DNA of 64,000 bases from Stakelama portus. Its GTDB lineage: Bacteria; Pseudomonadota; Alphaproteobacteria; Sphingomonadales; Sphingomonadaceae. The notes below the pieces were generated by a model. It did no database searches and had not been told where the DNA came from. It saw only the letters and a list, made by a program, of their open reading frames with translations. A program made the position numbers and the translations under genes. The stretch lies in contig NZ_QFZL01000002.1 in NCBI RefSeq assembly GCF_003171655.1, positions 434,001-498,000 of the forward strand. Direction: 5' to 3'. Below, in pieces: positions 42,709 through 50,480 of this stretch (position 1 is the first letter of the stretch; the number at the start of each line of letters is the position of its first letter).

Positions 42709-43874
42709 GCCGGATTCTCTGCCAGCGCCTTGCGCTTGATCTTCTTGGCGAGGCTCCATTTGTGGACCTCCGTCGGGCCGTCATAGATGCGGAAGGCGCG
42801 CACTTCGCGGAACACCTGTTCGACGATCGTATCGCCCGAAACCCCGGTGCCGCCCATCACCTGCACGCAGCGATCGGCAATCCGCATCAGCGTTTCGGAA
42901 ACCGCGACCTTGGTCATCGAGCTTTCGACGCCGCCATCCGCGCCCGTATCGAGCACGCCCGCGCACCAGTCGATCATCAATTCGGTCTGTTTGAGGTCGA
43001 TCATGTTTTCCGCCAGCATGAAGCCGACGCCTTCGTGATCGATCAGCAGCTTGCCGAACGCCTGACGCTTTACGGCATAGGCCGTGGCGATTTCGTTCGC
43101 GCGGACACAGGCCCCATGCCAGCGCATGCAATGCGTAAGCCGCGCGGGGGCAAGGCGGATCTGCGCGAGCTTGAACCCCTGACCCGGCTGACCGAGAATC
43201 TGGTCGGCGGGCACGCGCAACCGGTCGATCGTCACCACCGCATGGCCGCCGGGCATCGAACTGTCGATCGTGTCCAGGACGCGTTCGATCCGGATGGCGG
43301 GGTCGGGCAAATCGACGAGGAACATCGTCGCGCCTTCCTCTGTCATCGCCATGACGATCCCCACTTTGGCGCCGACGGCGCCGGTGATGAACGCCTTGCG
43401 CCCCTCGATCACCCAATGGTTGCCATCGCGCGTCGCCTTGGTGCTCAGCAGCGACGGATCGGAGCCGGCGCCGCCATCCTCGGCCGGTTCGGTCATGAAA
43501 AAGGCCGAACGCGCCTCCCCGGTCAGCATCGGGGCGAGAAAACGCTCCTTCTGTTCGGGGCCGGCGGCATGGCCCAGCAGGAACATATTGCCTTCGTCCG
43601 GCGCCGCGACATTCAGCGCGACGGGGCCGAGCGGCGACACGCCCGAGGCGCGCAAAATCTTCGCCACGTCGCGATGCGCATAATGGCCGCCATCGGCCCG
43701 GATATGCGGGGTCATCAACCCTTCGGCCCGCGCCAGATCGCGCATCTCGACCACCAGCGATTCCTCCGGGCCATGCGCGCCCAGCCGCGCATCGCGCTCG
43801 AACGGAACGATCTTCTCGCGCACGAACGCTTCGACGCGCGCGGCGACTGCGGCGCCGTCCCCAATATCAGTCAT
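42705..43874 (-). CDS. Acyl-CoA dehydrogenase (ACAD10/11 or LvaC-like)
   Basis: 389 aa flavoprotein. FAD/substrate motifs AFFMTEPAEDGGAGSDPS and VQVMGGTGVSGDTIVEQVFR, then the C-terminal RAFRIYDGPTEVHKWSLAKK typical of the ACAD10/11-like group; the N-domain is MTDIGDGAAVAARVEAFV. The dedicated APH-kinase partner follows, with ATGA overlap. Either alpha,beta-desaturation or the LvaC-type conversion of a 4-phosphorylated acyl-CoA is possible; the kinase pairing favours the latter. ATG 43874 overlaps the hydratase stop by 8 nt. Confidence 0.9.
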   Translation of the reverse strand: MTDIGDGAAVAARVEAFVREKIVPFERDARLGAHGPEESLVVEMRDLARAEGLMTPHIRADGGHYAHRDVAKILRASGVSPLGPVALNVAAPDEGNMFLLGHAAGPEQKERFLAPMLTGEARSAFFMTEPAEDGGAGSDPSLLSTKATRDGNHWVIEGRKAFITGAVGAKVGIVMAMTEEGATMFLVDLPDPAIRIERVLDTIDSSMPGGHAVVTIDRLRVPADQILGQPGQGFKLAQIRLAPARLTHCMRWHGACVRANEIATAYAVKRQAFGKLLIDHEGVGFMLAENMIDLKQTELMIDWCAGVLDTGADGGVESSMTKVAVSETLMRIADRCVQVMGGTGVSGDTIVEQVFREVRAFRIYDGPTEVHKWSLAKKIKRKALAENPA

Positions 43875-44664
43875 CGGTCGGTTTTCCCCAGTCGCTTGCA
43901 TAGGCGGGGCGGCGCTTTTCGAAGAATGCTGAGACGCCCTCGACGAAATCCCGGCTGCTCGCACACAGTACCTGATTGCGATCCTCCATCGCGATCGCCG
44001 CCTCCAGGCTCGGCGCGTCGATCGCCATGCGCAGGCATTCCTTGGTAAGGCGCAGGCCCATCGGCGCAGTCGTCATCATCGCCTCGAGTATCGGTTCGGC
44101 GGCGGCGGCCATGTCGTCGTCGGGCACGACCCGACTGACCAATCCCAGCGCAAGCGCGCGCTGAGCGTCGATGAACGCGCCGGTGAGCATCAGTTCGGAC
44201 GCAAGGCTCGCGCCCACCAGCCGGGGCAGGAAATAGGATACGCCGATGTCACAGGCAGAAAGGCCCAGCCGGATGAAGGCCGCGTTCATTCGCGCACTTT
44301 CCCCGGCGATACGGATGTCGGAAGCCAGCGCCATCCCGAAACCGCCACCGCATGCCGGACCATGCACCAGGCTGATGATCGGTTGCGGGCAATAGCGCAT
44401 CTTCATCACGATCTCGGCAATCCGGCGCTGCAACGCAAACCGGTCTGTAAGATCCATCTCGCGACCCACGTCGTCACCAAGATCGAGCCCGGCGCAGAAA
44501 CCCCGACCTTCGCCGCGCAACACCACGGCGCGCGTTTCCCGGTCCCCGGCCAGCGCAGAGAAATAGCCATGGAGTTCGTCGATCAGACCGCGATCGAGCG
44601 CGTTCAACTGATCGGGCCGATCGAGCGTCACCCAATCGACCGCACCGCGTTTTTCGACCTTCAT
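43867..44664 (-). CDS. Enoyl-CoA hydratase/isomerase (crotonase) 1
   Basis: 265 aa crotonase. Oxyanion-hole segments GEGRGFCAGLDLGDD and HGPACGGGFGMALASDIRIA are both present, and the C-terminal trimerisation helix is normal. The usual catalytic Glu positions of ECH1 are not obvious, so isomerase or lyase chemistry is possible. It sits between the DECR-like SDR (ATGA overlap) and the acyl-CoA dehydrogenase (8-nt overlap). Confidence 0.88.
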   Translation of the reverse strand: MKVEKRGAVDWVTLDRPDQLNALDRGLIDELHGYFSALAGDRETRAVVLRGEGRGFCAGLDLGDDVGREMDLTDRFALQRRIAEIVMKMRYCPQPIISLVHGPACGGGFGMALASDIRIAGESARMNAAFIRLGLSACDIGVSYFLPRLVGASLASELMLTGAFIDAQRALALGLVSRVVPDDDMAAAAEPILEAMMTTAPMGLRLTKECLRMAIDAPSLEAAIAMEDRNQVLCASSRDFVEGVSAFFEKRRPAYASDWGKPTDD

Positions 44665-45470
44665 CGGCTGCGCTCCGGCAAGGTGAGCGCATCGGCGGAA
44701 GCATCGCCCAGCAGCAGCCCGCCATCGACCTCTAGCGTCACGCCCGTGATGTAGCGCGCATTGTCGCTGGCAAGGAACAGCGCGGCATCGGCAATGTCCC
44801 GTTTCGTGCCATAATCACGCAGCGGGATGCGACGCTTGATCGCCGCAGTCTCTTCGTCGGTCGGCGCAAGCCGCGCCATGCCTTCGGTATCGCCGATCGG
44901 CCCCGGCGATATCGCGTTGACGCGCACGCCGGCCGGTCCCCATTCCATCGCCAGTGTTTCGGTGAGGTTGTTGATCCCCGCCTTGGCTGCGCTGGCATGC
45001 GCCTGAAAGGGAATTGCCCGCTTGGCCTGACCCGCGCTGATCGAAATCAGCGAGGCGCCGGGCTTGCGAAGATGGTCCCACGAGGCACGCAGCACATTGA
45101 ACGTGCCGATCAGATCGATTTCGATCACCGTGCGAAAGGCATTGGCGGAGAGCCCGATGGCCGGCGAAAGGAAATTGCCCGCCGCGCCCGAGACGACGGT
45201 GTCGATCGCGCCCCATTTTTCCGCCACCTGCGCAAAGGCGGATGCAACCGCATCATAATCGCGCACATCGGCGGCGATACCGACCGCCTCCGCGCCGGTG
45301 CCACGCACCGATTCGGCAGCGGCGGCGATACGATCCTCGCTACGGCTGATCAGCGCGACGCGCGCGCCCATCGCGCCGAAGCGCATCGCAATGCCAAGGT
45401 TGATGCCGCTCGACCCGCCGGCCACGAAGATCGTCTTGCCGGCAAAGGCGTTGTCGCAAAAAATATCCAT
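44661..45470 (-). CDS. SDR similar to peroxisomal 2,4-dienoyl-CoA reductase (DECR2-like)
   Basis: 269 aa. Cofactor loop VAGGSSGINLGIA near residue 16. GAAGNFLSPAIGLSANAF and IDLIGTFNVLRA, followed by AAKAGINNLT and ISPGPIGDTEGM, match the DECR branch better than generic FabG; the active-site Tyr of YxxxK is replaced (SAAKAG), as is typical of dienoyl-CoA reductases. It would remove gamma,delta double bonds during degradation of unsaturated acids. Second of tandem ATGs (45470) chosen since GAGGAA is 6 nt upstream. Confidence 0.87.
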   Translation of the reverse strand: MDIFCDNAFAGKTIFVAGGSSGINLGIAMRFGAMGARVALISRSEDRIAAAAESVRGTGAEAVGIAADVRDYDAVASAFAQVAEKWGAIDTVVSGAAGNFLSPAIGLSANAFRTVIEIDLIGTFNVLRASWDHLRKPGASLISISAGQAKRAIPFQAHASAAKAGINNLTETLAMEWGPAGVRVNAISPGPIGDTEGMARLAPTDEETAAIKRRIPLRDYGTKRDIADAALFLASDNARYITGVTLEVDGGLLLGDASADALTLPERSR

Positions 45471-45480
45471 TCTCATTTCC

Positions 45481-46359
45481 TCAGCTGTACACCGGCTCTT
45501 CCCACCAGGGGAAAAAGTCGGGCATATCGGTCGAAACACGGTCCGGGAACGTGGCTTTGCGCTTTTCCAGAAACGCACTGACCCCTTCGGCGACATCGCC
45601 GCTGCGTCCGCGGGACAGGATGCCACGACTGTCGATCTTGTGCGCGTCCATCGGGCTGGTCATTTCCAGCCCCCGCCACATCATCTGACGGATCAGCGCG
45701 ACCGAAACCGGTGCAGTATCCGCGGCGAATTCGCGCGCCAGTGCGCGAGCGGCGGGAAGCAGATCGTCGGGGGCGTGAAGCGAGCGCACCAGCCCGCCCG
45801 AAAGCGCTTCGCGCGCATCGAAGACGCGACCGCTATAGCACCATTCGAGCGCCTGCTGGATGCCGACGATACGCGGCAGGAAAAAGGACGAGCAGGCTTC
45901 GGGCACGATGCCGCGCCGCGCAAAGACGAAACCCATGCGCGCGTTTTCGCTCGCCAGGCGAATGTCCATCGCCAGCGTCATCGTCGCGCCGATTCCAACG
46001 GCGGGGCCATTGATCGCGGCAATGATCGGCTTGAGGCAATTATGCAGCCGCAGCGTCACCCGCCCGCCGCCGTCACGCGCGGCGTCGGGCGAATAGTTGA
46101 GGCTGCCATCGGGGTTCACGACGTCGCCTTCGAACACGAACGCATCGGCGCCTTCCGACAGGTCGGCGCCGGCGCAGAATGCCCGCCCTTCGCCCGTGAC
46201 GATCACCGCGCGAACCGCATCGTCCGCATCGACGCGGTCGAGTACATCGAGCATTTCATCCATCATCTCGGTGGTGAAGGCATTGAGCTTGTCCGGACGC
46301 GACAACGTGATCGTCGCGATGCCGTCGTCCACAATATAACCAAGCGTGTTGTAGGTCAT
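45481..46359 (-). CDS. Enoyl-CoA hydratase/isomerase (crotonase) 2
   Basis: 292 aa crotonase. Motifs RPDKLNAFTTEMMDEM, TGEGRAFCAGADLSEG and NGPAVGIGATMTLAMDIRLA, then SFFLPRIVGIQQALEWCYSG, resemble the dodecenoyl/cyclohexenyl-type isomerase-hydratase group rather than short-chain hydratase. A 15-residue insert (EGADAFVFEGDVVNPDG) after the first oxyanion loop adds length over the 260 aa norm. The frame extends far upstream, but the ATG at 46359 gives the crotonase start. Gap of 32 bp to the upstream crotonase gene. Confidence 0.88.
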   Translation of the reverse strand: MTYNTLGYIVDDGIATITLSRPDKLNAFTTEMMDEMLDVLDRVDADDAVRAVIVTGEGRAFCAGADLSEGADAFVFEGDVVNPDGSLNYSPDAARDGGGRVTLRLHNCLKPIIAAINGPAVGIGATMTLAMDIRLASENARMGFVFARRGIVPEACSSFFLPRIVGIQQALEWCYSGRVFDAREALSGGLVRSLHAPDDLLPAARALAREFAADTAPVSVALIRQMMWRGLEMTSPMDAHKIDSRGILSRGRSGDVAEGVSAFLEKRKATFPDRVSTDMPDFFPWWEEPVYS

Positions 46360-46391
46360 ACATCCTCTCACAAATATCGGGCGGCAGCGGC

Positions 46392-47186
46392 CTATTCGGG
46401 AACATCGACGAAATTCGCCGGGCGCTTTTCCATCCCGGCGGCGACGGCCTCTCGCTGATTGGGGGTTCCGAACAGTGCCGACTGCTCGGCAGCCTCGGCG
46501 CGCAGGATCTCGGCTTCGGTCCCGCGCATCCGCAACAGCCGTTTGGCGGCGCGGATGGCATCCGGGCTGAGCGCGGCTATCCTGTGCGCAAGGTCGCTTG
46601 CCGCAACCTGCGGCGCTTCGGAAAGCTGTGTCGCCAGGCCGAGCCGCAGCGCTTCGGTTCCGTCGAACATGCGTGCGGTAAAAATCAGTTCGGCAAGGAT
46701 ATCGGGGCGCAAAAGATCCCGAAGCAGGGCCATGCCCGCCATATCGGGTACCAGACCCCATTTCGCCTCCATCACCGCCATCCGGGTGTCGGGTGCAACA
46801 ATGCGGATATCGGCGCCCAAGGCGAGCTGAAATCCGCCACCCAATGCCACGCCATGCACCGCGGCGATCACCGGCATCGGCAGCCGCTGCCACACCAGCA
46901 CGGCATGTTGCGCCACATTGGCGCCATCGGCGACGATCGTGTCGAGATCGATCGCGCGTTCGCCGCCGCCGCTTGCCGATCGCAGGCTGTCGAGGTCGAT
47001 TCCGGAGCAAAAGCCGCGCCCCTCGCCACGCAGGATGACGGCGCGACAATCGCTGCGACCCGCCAGCATGCGGCCCGTTTCGGACAATGCCGCGATCAGT
47101 TCGTTGTTGAGCGCGTTCAGTCGTTCCGGCCGATCGAGCACGACATGCGCGACCGGCCCTTGCCAGTCGATCCGCAGCACGGCCAT
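46392..47186 (-). CDS. Enoyl-CoA hydratase/isomerase (crotonase) 3
   Basis: 264 aa crotonase with RPERLNALNNELIAAL, RGEGRGFCSGIDLDSL and HGVALGGGFQLALGADIRI, then MEAKWGLVPDMAGMALLRDL. Typical length and topology; the substrate is unknown. It is 4 nt downstream of the acyl-CoA dehydrogenase stop on the minus strand, so cotranscribed. Three paralogous crotonases in one operon suggest successive hydrations or isomerisations, or ring cleavage, of an unusual acyl chain. Confidence 0.88.
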   Translation of the reverse strand: MAVLRIDWQGPVAHVVLDRPERLNALNNELIAALSETGRMLAGRSDCRAVILRGEGRGFCSGIDLDSLRSASGGGERAIDLDTIVADGANVAQHAVLVWQRLPMPVIAAVHGVALGGGFQLALGADIRIVAPDTRMAVMEAKWGLVPDMAGMALLRDLLRPDILAELIFTARMFDGTEALRLGLATQLSEAPQVAASDLAHRIAALSPDAIRAAKRLLRMRGTEAEILRAEAAEQSALFGTPNQREAVAAGMEKRPANFVDVPE

Positions 47187-47190
47187 CGCC

Positions 47191-48354
47191 TTACTCCTCC
47201 AGCGTGCGCGCGATCAGCAGCTTCATGATCTCGCTGGTGCCGCCATAGACGCGCTTGACCCGCACGTCCTTGTACATCTGCGCGATCGGATATTCGTTCA
47301 TATAGCCATAGCCGCCGAACAGCTGCTGACAGCGATCGATGATCGTCTGGGCATGTTCGGAAAGCCAGTATTTCGCCATGCTGGCGGTCGGCGCGTCGAG
47401 GGTTCCGGCGATATAGCGACCGATGCAATCGTCGACGAAGCTGCGGCCGATGGTCGCTTCGGTCTTGCAATCGGCAAGGACGAATTGCGTATTCTGAAAA
47501 TCGAGCAGCCGCTTTCCGAATGCCTTGCGTTCGCGGACATATGCAAGCGTGTGCTCGATCGCCGATTCCATCAGCGCCAGGCACTCGACGGCGATCATCA
47601 ACCGTTCCTTGGGCAACTCCTTCATCAGCTGATACAGGCCCTGCCCCTCTTCGCCGCCGATCAGATTGTCGGCGGGCACCTGAACATTGTCGAAGAAAAG
47701 TTCGGACGTGTCGCCCATCGGAATCCCGATCTTGTCGAGATTGCGCCCGCGCGAAAATCCCGCACTGTCCGCTTCGACCGCGATCAGCGAAATGCCCTTG
47801 CTGCCCGCCGACGGATCGGTCTTGGTCACGACGATGATCAGATCGGCATGCTGGCCGTTGGTGATGAAAGTCTTCTGCCCCGTCACCGCATAGCCATTGC
47901 CGCTGCGGACGGCCTGGGTCCGGATGCCCTGCAGGTCCGATCCGGCGCCGGGCTCGGTCATCGCGATCGCAGTGATCATCTCGCCCGAAACGATTTTCGG
48001 CAGCCAGCGCTGCTTCTGCTCTTCGGTGCCGTATTTTTCGATATAGGCGGCGCAGATCGCATTGTGCAGCGGGATGCCCCAGCCTTCGGCGCCGATCAGG
48101 CCCAGCCGGCGCAACAGCACCGCCTCATGCCGGAAATCGCCGCCCGCGCCGCCATATTCGGGCGACACCGAAACCCCGAGCAGACCGGCCTGTGCAGCCG
48201 CGTCCCATCCCGATCGTTCGACAATCCCGTCGGCGGCCCATTTTTCGAGCCGGCTCGCCGGGGCTATTTCGGCCAGCGCACGCTGAACCGAATCGTCGAA
48301 CATGACGAGTTCTTCGTCCATCCAGGGCGAAGCATGCGGGAACAGGGCGCCCAT
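47191..48354 (-). CDS. Acyl-CoA dehydrogenase
   Basis: 387 aa, normal length. FAD-binding AIAMTEPGAGSDLQG (near 130) and FITNGQHADL, the catalytic-Glu region CQQLFGGYGYMNEYPIAQMYKDVRV and the C-terminal GGTSEIMKLLIARTL are all present. It catalyses alpha,beta-desaturation of an acyl-CoA. ATG 48354 is used, since the longer frame would overlap the upstream SDR by 15 codons. The gap to that SDR stop is 4 nt. Confidence 0.93.
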   Translation of the reverse strand: MGALFPHASPWMDEELVMFDDSVQRALAEIAPASRLEKWAADGIVERSGWDAAAQAGLLGVSVSPEYGGAGGDFRHEAVLLRRLGLIGAEGWGIPLHNAICAAYIEKYGTEEQKQRWLPKIVSGEMITAIAMTEPGAGSDLQGIRTQAVRSGNGYAVTGQKTFITNGQHADLIIVVTKTDPSAGSKGISLIAVEADSAGFSRGRNLDKIGIPMGDTSELFFDNVQVPADNLIGGEEGQGLYQLMKELPKERLMIAVECLALMESAIEHTLAYVRERKAFGKRLLDFQNTQFVLADCKTEATIGRSFVDDCIGRYIAGTLDAPTASMAKYWLSEHAQTIIDRCQQLFGGYGYMNEYPIAQMYKDVRVKRVYGGTSEIMKLLIARTLEE

Positions 48355-48358
48355 CGGA

Positions 48359-49141
48359 TCAGCGCGGCGCCATGCGGATGCCGCCGTCGAGACGCACATC
48401 CTCACCGTTGAAATAGCCGTTTTCGACCATCGTCAGCGCCAGATTCGCATATTCGCCCGGATCGCCGAGCCGCTTGGGGAACGGAACCGAGGCGGAAAGC
48501 GCATCGACGACCTTCTGCCCCGCGCCCAGCATCAGCGGAGTCAGGAAAATGCCCGGCAGGATCGTGTTGACGCGAATACCCTCACCCATCAGGTCGCGCG
48601 CGATCGGCAGCGTAAGGCTGACCACGCCGCCCTTCGACGCGGAATAGGCCGCCTGCCCCATCTGCCCGTCCTCTGCAGCCACCGACGCCGTCATCACGAT
48701 CGCTCCGCGGTCATTATCTTCCAGCGGATCGAGCGTAAGCATGCCCGCCGCCGCTTTCGCAACACAACGGAAAGTCCCGATCAGGTTGATCTGGATGATC
48801 TTTTCGAACGCGTCGGTCGGAAAGGACTTGATGCTGCCATCTTCCTTCGACCGGCTCGCGGTCTTGATCGCATTGCCGGTGCCGGCGCAGCAGATCAGGA
48901 CACGCTCCTGACCATTCGCGGCGCGCGCCTTTTCGAACCCGGCATCGACGCTGGCTTCATCGGTCACATCGACCTTGCAGAACACGCCGCCGAGTTCGCT
49001 GGCGATCGCTTCGCCGCGTTCGGCATTGAGATCGAAAATCGCGACCTTGGCACCCTTGGCCGCCAGCGCGCGCACCGTCGCTTCGCCCAGACCCGACGCG
49101 CCGCCCGTGACGATTGCGGCAACCGAACTATCCACCTTCAT
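48359..49141 (-). CDS. 3-hydroxyacyl-CoA dehydrogenase, SDR (HSD17B10/type II HADH-like)
   Basis: 260 aa SDR. Cofactor loop TGGASGLGEAT (about 13-23), catalytic MTASVAAEDGQMGQAAYSASKGG, and C-terminal GYFNGEDVRLDGGIRM, all as in type II 3-hydroxyacyl-CoA dehydrogenases, including the family insert KTASRSKEDGSI. It would oxidise 3-hydroxyacyl-CoA to 3-ketoacyl-CoA, just before thiolysis by the neighbouring thiolase, whose stop lies 25 bp upstream. Confidence 0.9.
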   Translation of the reverse strand: MKVDSSVAAIVTGGASGLGEATVRALAAKGAKVAIFDLNAERGEAIASELGGVFCKVDVTDEASVDAGFEKARAANGQERVLICCAGTGNAIKTASRSKEDGSIKSFPTDAFEKIIQINLIGTFRCVAKAAAGMLTLDPLEDNDRGAIVMTASVAAEDGQMGQAAYSASKGGVVSLTLPIARDLMGEGIRVNTILPGIFLTPLMLGAGQKVVDALSASVPFPKRLGDPGEYANLALTMVENGYFNGEDVRLDGGIRMAPR

Positions 49142-49166
49142 TTCAAAAATTCCTTCCTCGGTCGCT

Positions 49167-50426
49167 TCAGCCGTCGATACGTTCGATGATGATCGCGGGC
49201 GCCATGCCCCCCGCCGCGCACATGGTGACGAGCCCGTAGCGGCCGCCCGTGCGCTCCAGTTCGTCGAGCAGCGTTCCGATCAGGATCGCGCCGGTCGCGC
49301 CGATCGGATGACCCAGCGCGATCGAACCGCCATTGACGTTCACCTTGTTGCGATCGAGATCGAGATCGCGGACGAACTTCTCCGCCACGACCGCGAACGC
49401 CTCGTTGATTTCCCACAGGTCGATATCGTCCTTGGTGAGCCCCGCCTTCGCGAGCACCTTCTTTGCGGCAGGCACCGGTGCGTTGAGCATCAGTGTCGGA
49501 TCGTCGCCGATATTGGCCGTCGCCACGATCCGCGCACGCGGCTTGAGCCCATGTTTTTCGGCATATTCGCGCGATGCGATCAGCACCGCGGCCGCACCGT
49601 CGACGACACCCGAGGAATTGCCGGCATGATGGACATGCTCGATTTCGAGGTCGGGGAATTTGCGATTGATCTGCTGACGGAAGGTCGATCCCTTTTCGTC
49701 ATAGGCCCAGTCGGCCAGCGCGGCGAAGGCAGGTTTGAGCTGCGCCAGCCCCTCCGCCGTGGTTTCGGGGCGGGGATATTCGTCCTTGTCGAGCAGGACA
49801 TTGCCGTCCTCGTCGGTGACCGGGACGATCGACTTGTCGAAACGCCCCTCCGCAATCGCGCGCGCCGCCTTGCGCTGGCTTTCGAGGCCGAACGCATCGA
49901 GTTCTTCGCGGGTAATGCCTTCGAGCGTCGCAATCGCATCACCGCAAATCCCCTGATGCGACTGCGGATGCAGCGCATCGAGATGGTCGTTGAGCGCGCC
50001 CATCATCGTGGGTTCCAGCCCGGCGGCCTGTTCGGCGGCAGTGATGCTGTTGGTATAGCTCATCATCTCGGTCCCGCCGGCGACGATGAGGTCTTCCATG
50101 CCGCTCATCACCTGCGCCGCGGCAAGGCTGACGCTGGTGATGCCGCCGCCACAGAACCGGTCGAGCGTCATGCCGCTCGCGGTGATGGCATAGCCGGCGT
50201 CGAGAGCGGCCATCCGCCCCAGATCGCCGCCCTGACGACCCTTTTGCATCGAAGTCGACCAGATGACGTCGTCGACATCGGCGGTGTCGAGCGCGTTGCG
50301 CTCCGCTATTGCCTTGAGCACGGTCGCCGCCAGTCGCTGGGGGTGCAGATGCGCCAGCGCACCCTTCCCCAATTTACCTATGCCGCGCGGCGTGCGGACC
50401 GCATCGATGATCAACGCATCAGACAT
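49167..50426 (-). CDS. Acetyl-CoA C-acyltransferase (thiolase II)
   Basis: 419 aa thiolase. Nucleophile Cys92 in LDRFCGGGITSV, His in GHPIGATGAI and the C-terminal Cys403 in CAAGGMAPAI complete the catalytic set. RTPRGIGKLGKGALAHLHPQ and the FadA-like length point to a degradative 3-ketoacyl-CoA thiolase. It is the first gene of the ten-gene operon; a perfect TTAATC-N4-GATTAA palindrome lies 32 bp upstream. Confidence 0.94.
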   Translation of the reverse strand: MSDALIIDAVRTPRGIGKLGKGALAHLHPQRLAATVLKAIAERNALDTADVDDVIWSTSMQKGRQGGDLGRMAALDAGYAITASGMTLDRFCGGGITSVSLAAAQVMSGMEDLIVAGGTEMMSYTNSITAAEQAAGLEPTMMGALNDHLDALHPQSHQGICGDAIATLEGITREELDAFGLESQRKAARAIAEGRFDKSIVPVTDEDGNVLLDKDEYPRPETTAEGLAQLKPAFAALADWAYDEKGSTFRQQINRKFPDLEIEHVHHAGNSSGVVDGAAAVLIASREYAEKHGLKPRARIVATANIGDDPTLMLNAPVPAAKKVLAKAGLTKDDIDLWEINEAFAVVAEKFVRDLDLDRNKVNVNGGSIALGHPIGATGAILIGTLLDELERTGGRYGLVTMCAAGGMAPAIIIERIDG

Positions 50427-50458
50427 GTGAATTCATTGCTCCTGCTATCGCATTTCAA

Positions 50459-50474
50459 TTAATCATACGATTAA
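50459..50474 (-). promoter_or_regulatory. TetR-type operator (perfect palindrome) of the thiolase operon
   Basis: TTAATC (50459-50464) - ATAC - GATTAA (50469-50474), a perfect 6-4-6 palindrome 33 bp upstream of the thiolase ATG. It sits in an AT-rich 54-bp gap that must hold the promoter, in otherwise GC-rich sequence. The same element in near-perfect form precedes the Rieske, TonB-receptor and ferredoxin genes. The TetR protein encoded at 56047-56727 is the likely binder. Confidence 0.7.
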
Positions 50475-50480
50475 GAAAGG

